A stretch of 64,000 nucleotides of DNA from Deroplatys truncata (Eukaryota; Arthropoda; Insecta; Mantodea; Mantidae), in assembly GCA_030765065.1 (NCBI GenBank), contig CM060984.1, forward strand, positions 2,840,325 to 2,904,324, given 5' to 3'. Shown here one piece after another: positions 14,601-28,199 of this stretch; within the stretch, counting starts at the first letter, position 1, and every line of letters starts with the position of its first letter. Under the pieces are notes generated by a model. That model was given only the letters and a program-made list of their open reading frames with translations, was not told the origin of the DNA and ran no database searches. The position numbers were made by a program, and so were the translations under genes.

Positions 14601-16885
14601 TTATAGGTTATATGGTTGACAGAGACTCTGCTACATATGGGGGATATTTTATGACTACTACCTCACGAGAGAGGAACCACAAGGGACTATATTATAGGTT
14701 ATATGGTTGACAGAGACTCTGCTACATATGGGGAATACTTTATGACTACTACCTCACGAGAGAGGAACCACAAGGGACTATGTTATAGTATATATAGTTA
14801 AGGTAGACTCTGCTACATATGGGGAATATTTTATGGCTACTACCACACGAGAGAGGAACCACAAGGGACTATATTATAGGTTATATGGTTGAGAGAGACT
14901 CTGCTACATATGGGGAATATTTTATGACTACTACCACACGAGAGAGGAACCACAAGGGACTATATTATAGTATATATAGTTAAGGTAGACTCTGCTACAT
15001 ATGGGGAATATTTTGTGGCTACTACCTCACGAGAGAGGAACCACAAGGGACTATGTTATAGTATATATAGTTAAGGTAGACTCTGCTACATATGGGGAAT
15101 ATTTTGTGGCTACTACCTCACGAGAGAGGAACCACAAGGGACTATGTTATAGTATATATAGTTAAGGTAGACTCTGCTACATATGGGGAATATTTTGTGG
15201 CTACTACCTCACGAGAGAGGAACCACAAGGGACTATGTTATAGTATATATAGTTAAGGTAGACTCTGCTACATATGGGGAATATTTTGTGGCTACTACCT
15301 CACGAGAGAGGAACCACAAGGGACTATGTTATAGTATATATAGTTAAGGTAGACTCTGCTACATATGGGGAATATTTTGTGGCTACTACCTCACGAGAGA
15401 GGAACCACAAGGGACTATGTTATAGTATATATAGTTAAGGTAGACTCTGCTACATATGGGGAATATTTTGTGGCTACTACCTCACGAGAGAGGAACCACA
15501 AGGGACTATGTTATAGTATATATAGTTAAGGTAGACTCTGCTACATATGGGGAATATTTTGTGGCTACTACCTCACGAGAGAGGAACCACAAGGGACTAT
15601 GTTATAGTATATATAGTTAAGGTAGACTCTGCTACATATGGGGAATATTTTGTGGCTACTACCTCACGAGAGAGGAACCACAAGGGACTATGTTATAGTA
15701 TATATAGTTAAGGTAGACTCTGCTACATATGGGGAATATTTTGTGGCTACTACCTCACGAGAGAGGAACCACAAGGGACTATGTTATAGTATATATAGTT
15801 AAGGTAGACTCTGCTACATATGGGGAATATTTTATGACTACTACCTCACGAGAGAGGAACCACAAGGGACTATGTTATAGTATATATAGTTAAGGTAGAC
15901 TCTGCTACATATGGGGAATATTTTGTGGCTACTACCTCACGAGAGAGGAACCACAAGGGACTATGTTATAGTATATATAGTTAAGGTAGACTCTGCTACA
16001 TATGGGGAATATTTTGTGGCTACTACCTCACGAGAGAGGAACCACAAGGGACTATGTTATAGTATATATAGTTAAGGTAGACTCTGCTACATATGGGGAA
16101 TATTTTATGACTACTACCTCACGAGAGAGGAACCACAAGGGACTATATTATAGGTTATATGGTTGAGAGAGACTCTGCTACATATGGGGAATATTTTATG
16201 ACTACTACCTCACGAGAGAGGAACCACAAGGGACTATGTTATAGTATATATAGTTAAGGTAGACTCTGCTACATATGGGGAATATTTTATGACTACTACC
16301 TCACGAGAGAGGAACCACAAGGGACTATGTTATAGTATATATAGTTAAGGTAGACTCTGCTACATATGGGGAATATTTTGTGGCTACTACCTCACGAGAG
16401 AGGAACCACAAGGGACTATGTTATAGTATATATAGTTAAGGTAGACTCTGCTACATGTGGGGAATATTTTATGACTACTACCTCACGAGAGAGGAACCAC
16501 AAGGGACTATATTATAGGTTATATGGTTGAGAGAGACTCTGCTACATATGGAGAATATTTTATGGCTACTACCTCACGAGAGAGGAACCAGAAGGGACTA
16601 TGTTATAGTATATATAGTTAAGGTAGACTCTGCTACATATGGGGAATATTTTGTGGCTACTACCTCACGAGAGAGGAACCACAAGGGACTATGTTATAGT
16701 ATATATAGTTAAGGTAGACTCTGCTACATATGGGGAATATTTTGTGGCTACTACCTCACGAGAGAGGAACCACAAGGGACTATGTTATAGTATATATAGT
16801 TAAGGTAGACTCTGCTACATATGGGGAATATTTTATGACTACTACCTCACGAGAGAGGAACCACAAGGGACTATGTTATAGTATA
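11610..16885. repeat. Copy B of the 5,278-bp tandem duplication
   Basis: This is the second copy of the unit described at 6,330-11,609 and abuts it directly. The two agree at every rare variant I compared. Correspondence is lost at 11,648 versus 16,926, where copy A reads CCTCACG and the other sequence CCACACG. After 16,926 the order of variants matches copy B from about 13,195 onward, at an offset of 3,731 bp (41 monomers), so a shortened third copy follows up to about 18,250. Confidence 0.85.
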
Positions 16886-19800
16886 TATAGTTAAGGTAGA
16901 CTCTGCTACATATGGGGAATATTTTATGACTACTACCACACGAGAGAGGAACCACAAGGGACTATATTATAGTATATATAGTTAAGGTAGACTCTGCTAC
17001 ATATGGGGAATATTTTATGACTACTACCTCACGAGAGAGGAACCACAAGGGACTATGTTATAGTATATATAGTTAAGGTAGACTCTGCTACATATGGGGA
17101 ATATTTTATGACTACTACCTCACGAGAGAGGAACCACAAGGGACTATGTTATAGTATATATAGTTACGGTAGACTCTGCTACATATGGGGAATATTTTAT
17201 GACTACTACCTCACGAGAGAGGAACCACAAGGGACTATATTATAGGTTATATGGTTGAGAGAGACTCTGCTACATATGGGGAATATTTTATGACTACTAC
17301 CTCACGAGAGAGGAACCACAAGGGACTATATTATAGGTTATATGGTTGAGAGAGACTCTGCTACATATGGGGAATATTTTATGACTACTACCTCACGAGA
17401 GAGGAACCACAAGGGACTATGTTATAGTATATATAGTTAAGGTAGACTCTGCTACATATGGGGAATATTTTATGACTACTACCTCACGAGAGAGGAACCA
17501 CAAGGGACTATATTATAGGTTATATGGTTGAGAGAGACTCTGCTACATATGGGGAATATTTTATGACTACTACCTCACGAGAGAGGAACCACAAGGGACT
17601 ATATTATAGGTTATATGGTTGAGAGAGACTCTGCTGCATATGGGGAATATTTTATGACTACTACCTCACGAGAGAGGAACCACAAGGGACTATATTATAG
17701 GTTATATGGTTGACAGAGACTCTGCTACATATGGGGGATATTTTATGACTACTACCTCACGAGAGAGGAACCACAAGGGACTATATTATAGGTTATATGG
17801 TTGACAGAGACTCTGCTACATATGGGGAATATTTTATGACTACTACCTCACGAGAGAGGAACCACAAGGGACTATATTATAGGTTATATGGTTGACAGAG
17901 ACTCTGCTACATATGGGGGATATTTTATGACTACTACCTCACGAGAGAGGAACCACAAGGGACTATATTATAGGTTATATGGTTGACAGAGACTCTGCTA
18001 TATATGGGGACTATTTTATGACTACTACCTCACGAGAGAGGAACCACAAGGGACTATATTATAGGTTATATGGTTGAGAGAGACTCTGCTACATATGGGG
18101 AATATTTTATGACTACTACCTCACGAGAGAGGAACCACAAGGGACTATATTATAGGTTATATGGTTGACAGAGACTCTGCTACATATGGGGAATATTTTA
18201 TGACTACTACCTCACGAGAGAGGAACCACAAGGGACTATATTATAGGTTATATGGTTGAGAGAGACTCTGCCACATCTGGTGATATTTTGTGGCTACTAC
18301 CACACGAGAGAGGAACCACAAGGGACTATGTTATAGTATATATAGTTAAGGTAGACTCTGCTACATATGGGGAATATTTTATGACTACTACCTCACGAGA
18401 GAGGAACCACAAGGGACTATATTATAGGTTATATGGTTGAGAGAGACTCTGCTACATATGGGGAATATTTTAGGACTACTACCTCACGAGAGAGGAACCA
18501 CAAGGGACTATGTTATAGTATATATAGTTAAGGTAGACTCTGCTACATATGGGGGATATTTTATGTCTACTACCTCACGAGAGAGGAACTACAAGGGACT
18601 ATATTATAGGTTATATGGTTGAGAGAGACTCTGTCATATATGCTGGATATTTTATGGCTACTACCACACGAGAGAAAAAGCACAAGGGACTATGTTATAG
18701 TATATATAGTTGAGGGAGACTCTGCTACATATGGGGGATATTTTATGTCTACTACCTCACGAGAGAGGAACCACAAGGGACTATATTATAGGTTATATGG
18801 TTGAGAGAGACTCTGTCATATATGCTGGATATTTTATGGCTACTACCACACGAGAGAAAAAGCACAAGGGACTATGTTATAGTATATATAGTTGAGGGAG
18901 ACTCTGCTACATATGGGGGATATTTTATGTCTACTACCTCACGAGAGAGGAACTACAAGGGACTATATTATAGGTTATATAGTTAAGATAGACTCTGCGT
19001 CCTATGGGGAATATTTAAGACTACTTTCCCACGAGGTAGGAATCACAAGGGACTTTAGAATCGTATATATATTTGAGAGAACGCTGCGATATATGGGGAA
19101 TATTTTATGACTACTTTCCCACGACAGACTAACCACAAGTGATTAGAGTATAGGATATATGGTTGGGAGAGCCCCTCCTACCAATGGGGGATATTTTATG
19201 GCTACTGCCTCACGAGAGAGAAACCACTACGGAATGCAGTACAGGATGTATAGTTGAGAAAGACTCTGCGACCTATGGGTTATATATTATAGCTACTACC
19301 TCAGGAGAAAGGAACCACATGGGACTATATTAAAGGTTATGTAATTAAAAGGGACTCTGCGACCTATGGGGGATATTTATGGCTACTTTCACACGAAAGA
19401 GGAGCCACAAGTGATTAGAGTATAGGATATATGATTGAGAGAAGCTATGCGACCTATGGGGGATATTTTATGGCTACTACCTCACGAGGGAGGAATTGCA
19501 AGGGACTATACTACAGGATATATAGTTGAGATAGACCCTGCGACCCATGGGGAATATTTTATGTCTACCACTTCACGAGAAAGGAACCACAGAGGACTAT
19601 AGTATAGGATATATAGTATAGAGAGACTTTGCGACCTATGGGGAATTTTTATGGCTACGACCCCAAGAGAGAGGAACCAAAAGGGACCATAGTATAGGAT
19701 ATATAGTTGAGACAGACTCTTCGACCTATGGGGTATATTCTATGGCTACTACCTCACGAGAAAAGAACCATAAGTTACTATACTATAGCTAATAGTTGAA

Positions 19801-20299
19801 AAAGTTTTCTGCGAACAATGGGGATATTTTATGACTCCTATCTCAGGAGAGAGGAATCACAATGGACTATAGTATAGGATATATAATTGAGAGGGACTCT
19901 GCGACATACTGGGGATATTTTATGATTAAATTTACTACGAGAGGAGAACCACAAGGGACTATAATATAGGATGTATAGTTAAGAGGGACTCTAGGACCTA
20001 TGGGGGATACTTTATCACTAACTTCCCAAGAGAGAGGATACACAAGGGACTATATTATAGGGTATATCGTTGAGAGGGAGTCTGCGACATATGGGGATAT
20101 TTTCCCATGAAAGAGGAACGTCATACAACTATGGTATAGGATATATAGTAGAGAGGGGGCTATGATTCCTATCGGAGATATTCTATGACCTTTTTCCCAA
20201 AGGAGAGGAACCAGAAGACACTATAGTATAGGGTGTATAGTTAAGAGAGGCTCTGCAACATATCGGGGTTATTTTCCAATGGTATATAGTATAGAGTTA

Positions 20300-22000
20300 A
20301 TGTTGAGAGGGACTCTGCTACCTATGGGGGATATTTTCTGACTACTACCTCGCGAGAGAGGAACCAGAAGGGATTTTAGTGTGAGATATACAGCTGAGAG
20401 GGACTCTTCGACATATGGGGGATATTTTATGACTACTACCTCGCAAAAGAGGATGCATAAGGACTACAGTATATGGTATACAAGTGAGAGGGACTCTTTG
20501 ATCTATGGGAGATATTTTATGAATACTACCTCGCGAGAGAGGAACCAGAAGGGACTATAGTATAGGATATACAGATGAGAGGGACTCTATGAACTATGGG
20601 GGATATTTTATCACTACTACCTCGCAATAGCGCAACCATAAGAGACTATAGTATAGGATACACAGATGAGAGGGACTCTTTGAACTATGGGGGATATTTT
20701 ATGACTACTACCTCGCAATAGAGGAACCATAAGGGAAATATAGTATAAGATATACAGCTGAGAGGGACTCTTTGAACCAAGGGGGTATTTTATTACTAGT
20801 ACCTCGCGAGAGAGGAACCAGAAGGGACTTTAGTATAAAACATACAGCTGAGAGGGACTCTTTGAACTATGGGGGATATTGTATGACTACTACTTCGCGA
20901 GAGAGGAACCATAAGGGACTTTAGTATAAGATATACAGCTCAGAGGGTCTCTTTGAACTATTGGGATACTTTATGACTAATACCTCGCGATAGAGGAACC
21001 TGAAGGTACTATAGTATAAGATGTAAAGCTGAGAGGGACTCTTTGAACTATGTGGGATATTTTATGACTGCTACCTCGCAAAAGAGGAACCAGAAGTGAC
21101 TAGTATACGTAATACAGCTGAGAGGGACTCTTCGAACTATGGGGGATATTTTATGACTACTTCCTCGCTAAAGAGGTACCAGAAGGTACTATAGTGTAAG
21201 ATATACAGCTGAGAGGGACTCTTTGAACTATGGGGGATATTTTATTACTACTACCTCACAATGGAGGAGTCATAAGGGACTATAGTATAAGATATACAGC
21301 TGAGAGGGGCTCTTTGAACTATGGGGGATATTTTATGACTGATACCTCGCAGGAGAGGAACCAGAAGGGACTATAGTATAAGATATACAGCTGAGAGGGA
21401 CTCTTTGAACTTTGGGGGATATTTTATGACTACTACCATGTGAGAGAAACAAGAAGTGACTATAGTATAAGATATACAGCTGAGAGGGACTCTTTAAAAT
21501 ATGGGGGACATTTTATGACTACTACCTCGCAAAAGAGGAACCATAAGATACTTTAGTATAAGATATATAGCTGAGCGCCTCTGTTTGAACTATGGGGGAT
21601 ATTTTATGACTACTACCGCGCGAGAGAGGAACGATAAGGGACTTTAGTATTGGATTTACAGTTGAGGGGGACTCTTTGAACTATGGGGGATATTTTATGA
21701 CTACTACCTCGCGAGAGAGGAACCAGAAGGGACTACAGTATAAAATATACAGCTGAGAGGGACTGTTTGAACTATGTGGGATATTTTATGACTTCTACCT
21801 CGCGAGAGAGAAACCAGAAGGAACTATAGTATAAGATATACAGCTGAGAGGGTCTCTTTGAACTATGGGGGATGTTTTATGACTACTACCTCGCAAGAGA
21901 GGAACCAGAAGGGACTTTAGTATAAGATATACAGCTGAGATGGTCTCTTTGAACCATGGGGGATATTTTATGATTACTACCTCACGAGATAGGAACCACA
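20300..22000. repeat. Satellite subfamily with CAGCTGAGAGGGACTCTTTG, block 1
   Basis: Consecutive monomers share TACAGCTGAGAGGGACTC, TTTGAACTATGGGGGATAT, CTACCTCGCGAGAGAGG and AACCAGAAGG. The CTCGCG/CTCGCA and CAGAAGG sites separate them from the CTCACG/CACAAGG monomers around. Equivalent blocks recur at about 24,370-26,370, 28,200-29,500 and 33,750-35,450, each followed by the same AATATAGCGTATATA(G/T)CTGAAA monomer. Confidence 0.88.
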
Positions 22001-23093
22001 AGGGACTATAATATAGCGTATATAGCTGAAAGGAACTATGCTATCTATGCGGGATACTTTATAGCTCCTATCCCACGAGGGAGGAAACTTAAGGGACTAT
22101 ATTATAGGTTATATAGTCGAGAGAGACTCTGCGACCTATGAGGCTATTTCACGGCTACTTGCCCACGAAAGAGGAACCGCAAGGAATTATAGTATAGGAT
22201 ATATAATTGAGAGAGTCTCTGCGACCTATAGGGGATACTTTATGGCTGCTCCCGTACGAGCGGGGAACCGCAAGGGACTATAGTTTACGAAATATAGTTG
22301 AGAGAGACTCTGCGACCTACGGCGGATGCTTTTCGACTGCTTTCCTACAAGAGAGCAACCACAAGGGACTATAGTATAGGATATATATAGTTGAGAGAAA
22401 CTCCGCGACCTGTTTTGTACTATTTTCCCACGATAGAGGAACCACAAGGAACTATTGTACAGGATGTATAGTTGTAAGGGAGTTTGCGACCTATGGGGAT
22501 ATTGTATGGCTACTACCTCACGAGAGAGGAACCACAAGAAACTATTGTACAGGATGTATAGTTGAAAGGGAGTTTGCGACCTATGGGAATATTGTATGGC
22601 TACTACCTCACGAGAGAGTACACACAAGGGAGTATAGTATAGGTTATATAGTGAGAGGGAGTATGTGACCTATGGGGTATATTTTATGGCTACTACCCTG
22701 TGTGAGAGGTACCACAAGGTACTATAATACAGGATATATAGTTGAGAGACACTATGCGACTTATGGGGGATATTTTATGGGCACTACCTTAAGAGAGAAC
22801 CACAAGGGACTATAGTATAGGATATCCAGCTGGGAGTGACAATGCGACCTATGGGGCATATTTTATTTCTAGTACCTCACGAAAGAGAAACCACAATTGA
22901 CTATAGTACAGGGTATTTGTAGAAGAGAGTGACTCTGCAACATATGGGGGATATTTTATGGCTGAAACCTCACATGAGAGGAACCGGAAGGGACTATAGT
23001 ATAGGTTATATAATTGAGATAGACTCTGCGTCCTATGGGGAATATTTATGACTACTTTCCCACGAGGTAGGAATCGCAAGGGACTTTAGAATC

Positions 23094-23094
<1 letters not shown>

Positions 23095-23145
<51 letters not shown>
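23095..23145. repeat. (TA)n microsatellite inside a satellite monomer
   Basis: About 51 bp of perfect TA dinucleotide repeat sits between GGACTTTAGAATCG and TTTGAGAGAACGCTGCG. The equivalent monomer at about 19,060 has only a short TATATATA at this place, so the tract grew from the normal AT-rich segment of the monomer. Confidence 0.97.
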
Positions 23146-23148
<3 letters not shown>

Positions 23149-24369
23149 AGAGAACGCTGCGATCTATGGGGAATATTTTATGACTACTTTCCCACGAATG
23201 ACTAACCACAAGCGATTAGAGTATAGGATATATCGTTGGGTGAGTCTCTCCTACCTATGGGGAATATTTTATGGCTACTGCCTCACGAGAGAGGAACCAC
23301 TACGGAATGCAGTACAGGATGTATAGTTGAGAAGGACTCTGCGACCTATGGGTTATATTTTATAGCTACTACATCAGGAGAAACGAACCACATGAGACTA
23401 TGGTAAAGGTTATATAATTAAAAGGGACTCTGTGACCTATGGGGGCTATTTTATGGCTACTTTCCCACGAAAGAGGAACCACAAGTGATTAGAGTATAGG
23501 ATATATGGTTGAGAGAAGCTATGCGACCTATGGGGGATATTTTATGTCTACTACCTCACGAGGGAGGAATTGCAAGGGACTATACTACAGGATATATAGT
23601 TGAGATAGACCCTGCGACCCATGCGGAATATTTTATGTCCTCCACTTCACGAGAAAGGAACCACAGAGGACTATAGTATAGGATATATAGTTAAGAGAGA
23701 CTCTGCGACCTATGGGGAATTTTTATGGCTACGACCCCACGAGAGAGGAACCAAAAGGGACCATAGTATAGGATATATAGTTGAGAGAGACGCTTCGACC
23801 TATGGGGAATATTCTATGGCTACTACCTCACGAGAGAAGAACCATGTGACTATAGTATAGCTAATAGTTGAAAAAGTTTTCTGCGAACAATGGGGATATT
23901 TTATGACACATATCTCAGGAGAGAGGAATCACAATGGACTATAGTATAGGATATATAATTGAGAGGGACTCTGCGACATATTTGGGATATTTTATGATTA
24001 AATTTACTACGAGAGGAGAACCACAAGGGACTATAATATAGGATGTATAGTTAAGAGGGACTCTAGGACCTATGGGGGATACTTTATCACTAACTTCCCA
24101 AGAGAGAGCAAACACAAGGGACTATATTAATGGGTATATTGTTGAGAGGGAGTCTGCGACATATGGGGATATTTTCCCATGAAAGAGGAACCTCATACGA
24201 CTATGGTATAGGGTATATAGTAGAGAGGGGACTATGATTCATATCGGAGATATTGTGTGACCTTTTTCCAAAAGGAGAAGAACCAGAAGGCACTATAGTA
24301 TAGGGTGTATAGTTGAGAGAGGCTCTGCAACATGTGGGGGTTATTTTCCCATGGAATATAGTATAGAGT

Positions 24370-26370
24370 ATAATGTTGAGAGGGACTCTGCTACCTATGG
24401 GGGATATTTTATGACTACTACCTCGCGAGAGAGGAACCAGAAGGGACTATAGTATACGATATATAGCTGAGTGGGACTATTTGAACTATGGGGGATATTT
24501 TATGATTACTAGCTCGCAAGAGAGGAACAAGAAGGGATTTTAGTGTGAGATATACAGCTGAGAGGGACTCTTCGACATATGGGGGATATTGTATGACTAC
24601 TACCTCGCAAGAGAGGAAGCAGAAGGGACTATAGTATATGGTATACATCTGAGAGGGATTCTTTGATCTATGGGGGATATTTTATGAATACTACCTCGCG
24701 AGAGAGGAACCAGAAGGGACTATAGTTTAGGATATACAGATGAGAGGGACTCTTTGAACTATGGGGGATATTTTATGACTACTACCTCGCAATAGAGGAA
24801 CCATAAGGGACTATAGTATAGGATATACAGATGAGAGGAACTCTTTGAACTATGGGGGATATTTTATGACTACTACCTCGCAATAGAGGAACCATAAGGG
24901 TCTATAGTATAAGATATACAGCTGAGAGGGACTCTTTGAACCATGGGGGTATTTTATGACTAGTACCTCGCGAGAGAGGAATCAGAAGGGACTTTAGTAT
25001 AAAACATACAGCTGAGAGGAACTCTTTGAACTGTGGGGGATATTTTATGACTACTACCTCGCAATAGAGGAACCATAAGGGACTATAGTATAGGATATAC
25101 AGATGAGAGGAACTCTTTGAACTATGGGGGATATTTTATGACTACTACCTCGCAATAGAGGAACCATAAGGGTCTATAGTATAAGATATACAGCTGAGAG
25201 GGACTCTTTGAACCATGGGGGTATTTTATGACTAGTACCTCGCGAGAGAGGAATCAGAAGGGACTTTAGTATAAAACATACAGCTGAGAGGAACTCTTTG
25301 AACTATGGGGGATATTGTATGATTACCACTTCGCGAGAGAGGAACCATAAGGGACTTTAGTATAAGATATACAGCTGAGAGGGTCTCTTTGAACTATTGG
25401 GATACTTTATGACTACTACCTCGCAAGAGAGGAACCAGAAGGTACTATAGTATAAGATGTAAAGCTGAGAGGGACTCTTTGAACTATGTGGGATATTTTA
25501 TGACTACTACCTCGCAAAAGAGGATCCAGAAGTGACTATAGTATACGATATACAGCTGAGAGGGACTTTACGAACTATGGGGGATATTTTATGACTACTT
25601 CCTAGCTAAAGAGGTACCAGAAGGTACTATAGAGTAAGATATACAGCTGAGAGGGACTCTTTGAACTCTGGGGGATATTTTATTACTACTATCTCAAAAT
25701 AGAGGAGTCATAAGGGACTATAGTATAACATATACAGCTGAGAGGGACTCTTTGAACCATGTGGGATATTTTATGACTACTACCTCGCAAAAGTGAACCA
25801 GAAGTGACTATAGTATAAGATATACAGGTGAGAGGGACTCTTTAAATAATGGGGGACATTTTATGACTACTACCTCGCAAAAGAGGAACCATAAGGGACT
25901 TTAGTGTATGATATACAGCTGAGCGGGACTGTTTGAACTATGGGGGATATTTTATGACTACTACCTCGCGAGAGGGGAACCATAAGGGACTTTAGTATTG
26001 GATTTACAGTTGAGAGGGACTCTTTGAACTATGGGGGATATTTTAAGACTACTATCTCGCGAGTGAGGAACTAGAAGGGACTACAGTATAAAATATGCAG
26101 CTGAGAGGGACTCTTTGAAGTATGGGGGAGGTTTTATGACTACTACCTCGTGAGAGGGGAACCATAAGGGACTTTAGTATTGGATTTACAGTTGAGAGGG
26201 TCTGTTTGAACTATGGCGGATATTTTATGATTACTGCCTCGCAATAGAGGAACCAGAAGGGACTATAGTATAAGATATACAGCTGAGAGGGACTCTTTGA
26301 ACCATGGGGGATATTTTATGATTACTACCTCGCTAGAGAGGAACCAGAATGGACTATAATATAGTGTATA
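24370..26370. repeat. Same GCTGAGAGGG subfamily, block 2, with internal trimer duplication
   Basis: This repeats the subfamily seen at 20,300-22,000. Inside it, about 24,775-25,030 is duplicated at about 25,047-25,300. The marker GGGTCTATAG appears at 24,898 and 25,170, 272 bp apart, which is three monomers with one base lost. Variants such as GAATCAGAAGGG and AAAACATACAG are shared by the two copies, so the trimer was copied recently. Confidence 0.85.
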
Positions 26371-28199
26371 TAGCTGAAAGGAACTCTGCTATCTATGCGG
26401 GATACTTTATAGTTCCTATCCCACGTGGGAGGAACCTTAAGGGACTATAGTAGGTTATATAGTCGAGAGAGTCTCTGCGACCTATGGGGGTATTTCACGG
26501 CTACTTGCCCACGAAAGAGGAACCGCAAGGGACTATAGTATAGGCTATATAGTTGGGACTGACTCTGCGACCTATAGGGGATACTTTGTGGCTGCTACCG
26601 CACGAGCGGGGAACCGCAAGGGACTATAATTTACGAAATATAGTTGAGAGAATCTCTGCGACCTATGAGGGAGATTTTTGGATTACTTTCACACAGGAGA
26701 GGAACCACAAGAGACTATAGCATAGGGTATATATTTGAGAGAGACTCTTAGACCTACGGCGGATAATTTTCGACTACCTTCCTACAAGAGAGCAACCACA
26801 AGGGACTATAGTATAGGATATATATAGTTGAGAGAGACTCTGCGACCTATATTGTACTACTTTCCCACGATAGAGGAACCACAAGGCACTATAGCATTTA
26901 TAGAGAGAGAGACTCTGTGACCTATGGGTGTATTTTATGACCACTACCTCACGAGAGAGGAACCACAAGGGACTATAGTATAGGATGTATAGTTGTAAGG
27001 GATTTCGCGATCTATGGGGGATATTGTATGGCTACTACCTCACGAGAAGGAACCACAAGGGACTATTGTATAGGATGTATGGTTGAAAGGGATTTTGCGA
27101 CCTATGGGGATATTGTATGGCTACTACCTCACGAGAGAGGACACACAAGGGACTATAGTATAGGTTATATAGTGAGAGGGAGTATGCGACCTATGGGGGA
27201 TATTTTATGGCTACTACCTTATGCGAGAGGTACCACAAGGGACTATAGTACGGATATATAGCTGAGAGAGACTATGCGACCTATGGGGGATGTTTTATGG
27301 GCACTACCTTAAGAGAGAAGAACCACGAGGGACTATAGTACAGGATATCTAGCTGAGAGAGAATGCGACCTATGGGGCATATTTTATTTCTACTACCTCA
27401 CGAGAGAAAAACCACAATTGACTATAGTACAGGATATTTATAGTAGAGGGTACCTCTGCAAAATATGGGGGATATTTTATGGCTAAAACCTCACGAGAGA
27501 GGAACCAGAAGGGACTATAGTATAGGCTATATAACTGAGAGAGAGTGTGCAATATATGGGGGATATTTTATGGCTACTGCCTCACGTGAGAGGAACCGGA
27601 AGGGACTATAGTTTAGGTTATATAATTGACAGAGACTGTGCAATATATGGGAGATATTTTATGGCTACTACCTCACGAGAGAGGAATGAGAAGGGACTAT
27701 AGTATAGGTTATATAGTTGGGAGAGACTGCCACATATGGGGGATATTATATGGCTACTATGACACGAGAGAGGAACCACAAGGGACTATATTATAGGTTA
27801 TATATTTGAGGTAGACTCTGCTACATATGGTGGATATTTTATGGTTACTACCACAAGAGAGAGGAACCACAAGGGAGTATATTATAGGTTATATAGTTGA
27901 GAGAGACCCTGCCACATATGATGGATATTTTATGACTACTACCTCATGAGAGAGGAATCACAAGGCACTATATATAGGGTGTATAGCTGAGAGAGCCTCT
28001 GCAACATGTGGGGGTATTTTCCCAAGGACTACAGTATAGAGTATAATGTGTAGAGGGAGTCTGCTACCTATAGGGGATATTTTATGGCTACTACCCCACG
28101 TGAGAGGAACCTGAAGATACTATAGTATAGAGCAAATAGCTGAGAGAGACTATGAGAACTATAGAGGACATTCATGAGTACTTTCCCACGAGAGAGGAA

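Larger units (their letters stand above)
1961..18985. repeat. Homogeneous 91-bp satellite block (about 187 monomers)
   Basis: Near-identical 91-bp monomers follow one another without spacers for 17 kb. They differ mainly at a few diagnostic sites: GGTTATATGGTTGA versus AGTATATATAGTTAAGG, ATGACTACTACC versus GTGGCTACTACC, CCTCACG versus CCACACG, and GGGGGATAT versus GGGGAATAT. The order of these variants shows that blocks of tens of monomers were copied as units (see the separate duplication entries). The last monomers, about 18,250-18,985, carry private variants (CTGTCATATATGCTGG). Short open frames of 61 codons recur, but they begin at TTG and end at TGA two monomers later in a 3n+1 repeat, so they are not genes. 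Confidence 0.97.

Noticed and set aside
1151..19110. Dozens of 61-codon open frames with near-identical predicted peptides
   Set aside because: They begin at TTG (GTTGACAGAG or GTTGAGAGAG), not ATG, overlap one another every 91 bases, and end at the same TGA two monomers on. The 3n+1 period makes this automatic. There is no sign of codon conservation.
21795..23079. Minus-strand open frames of 60-130 codons in the satellite (also at 26,774, 30,719, 35,877 and 36,474)
   Set aside because: They are translations of consecutive diverged monomers, full of repeated FLSREV/YSPFWFL-like words, and break wherever monomer length changes.
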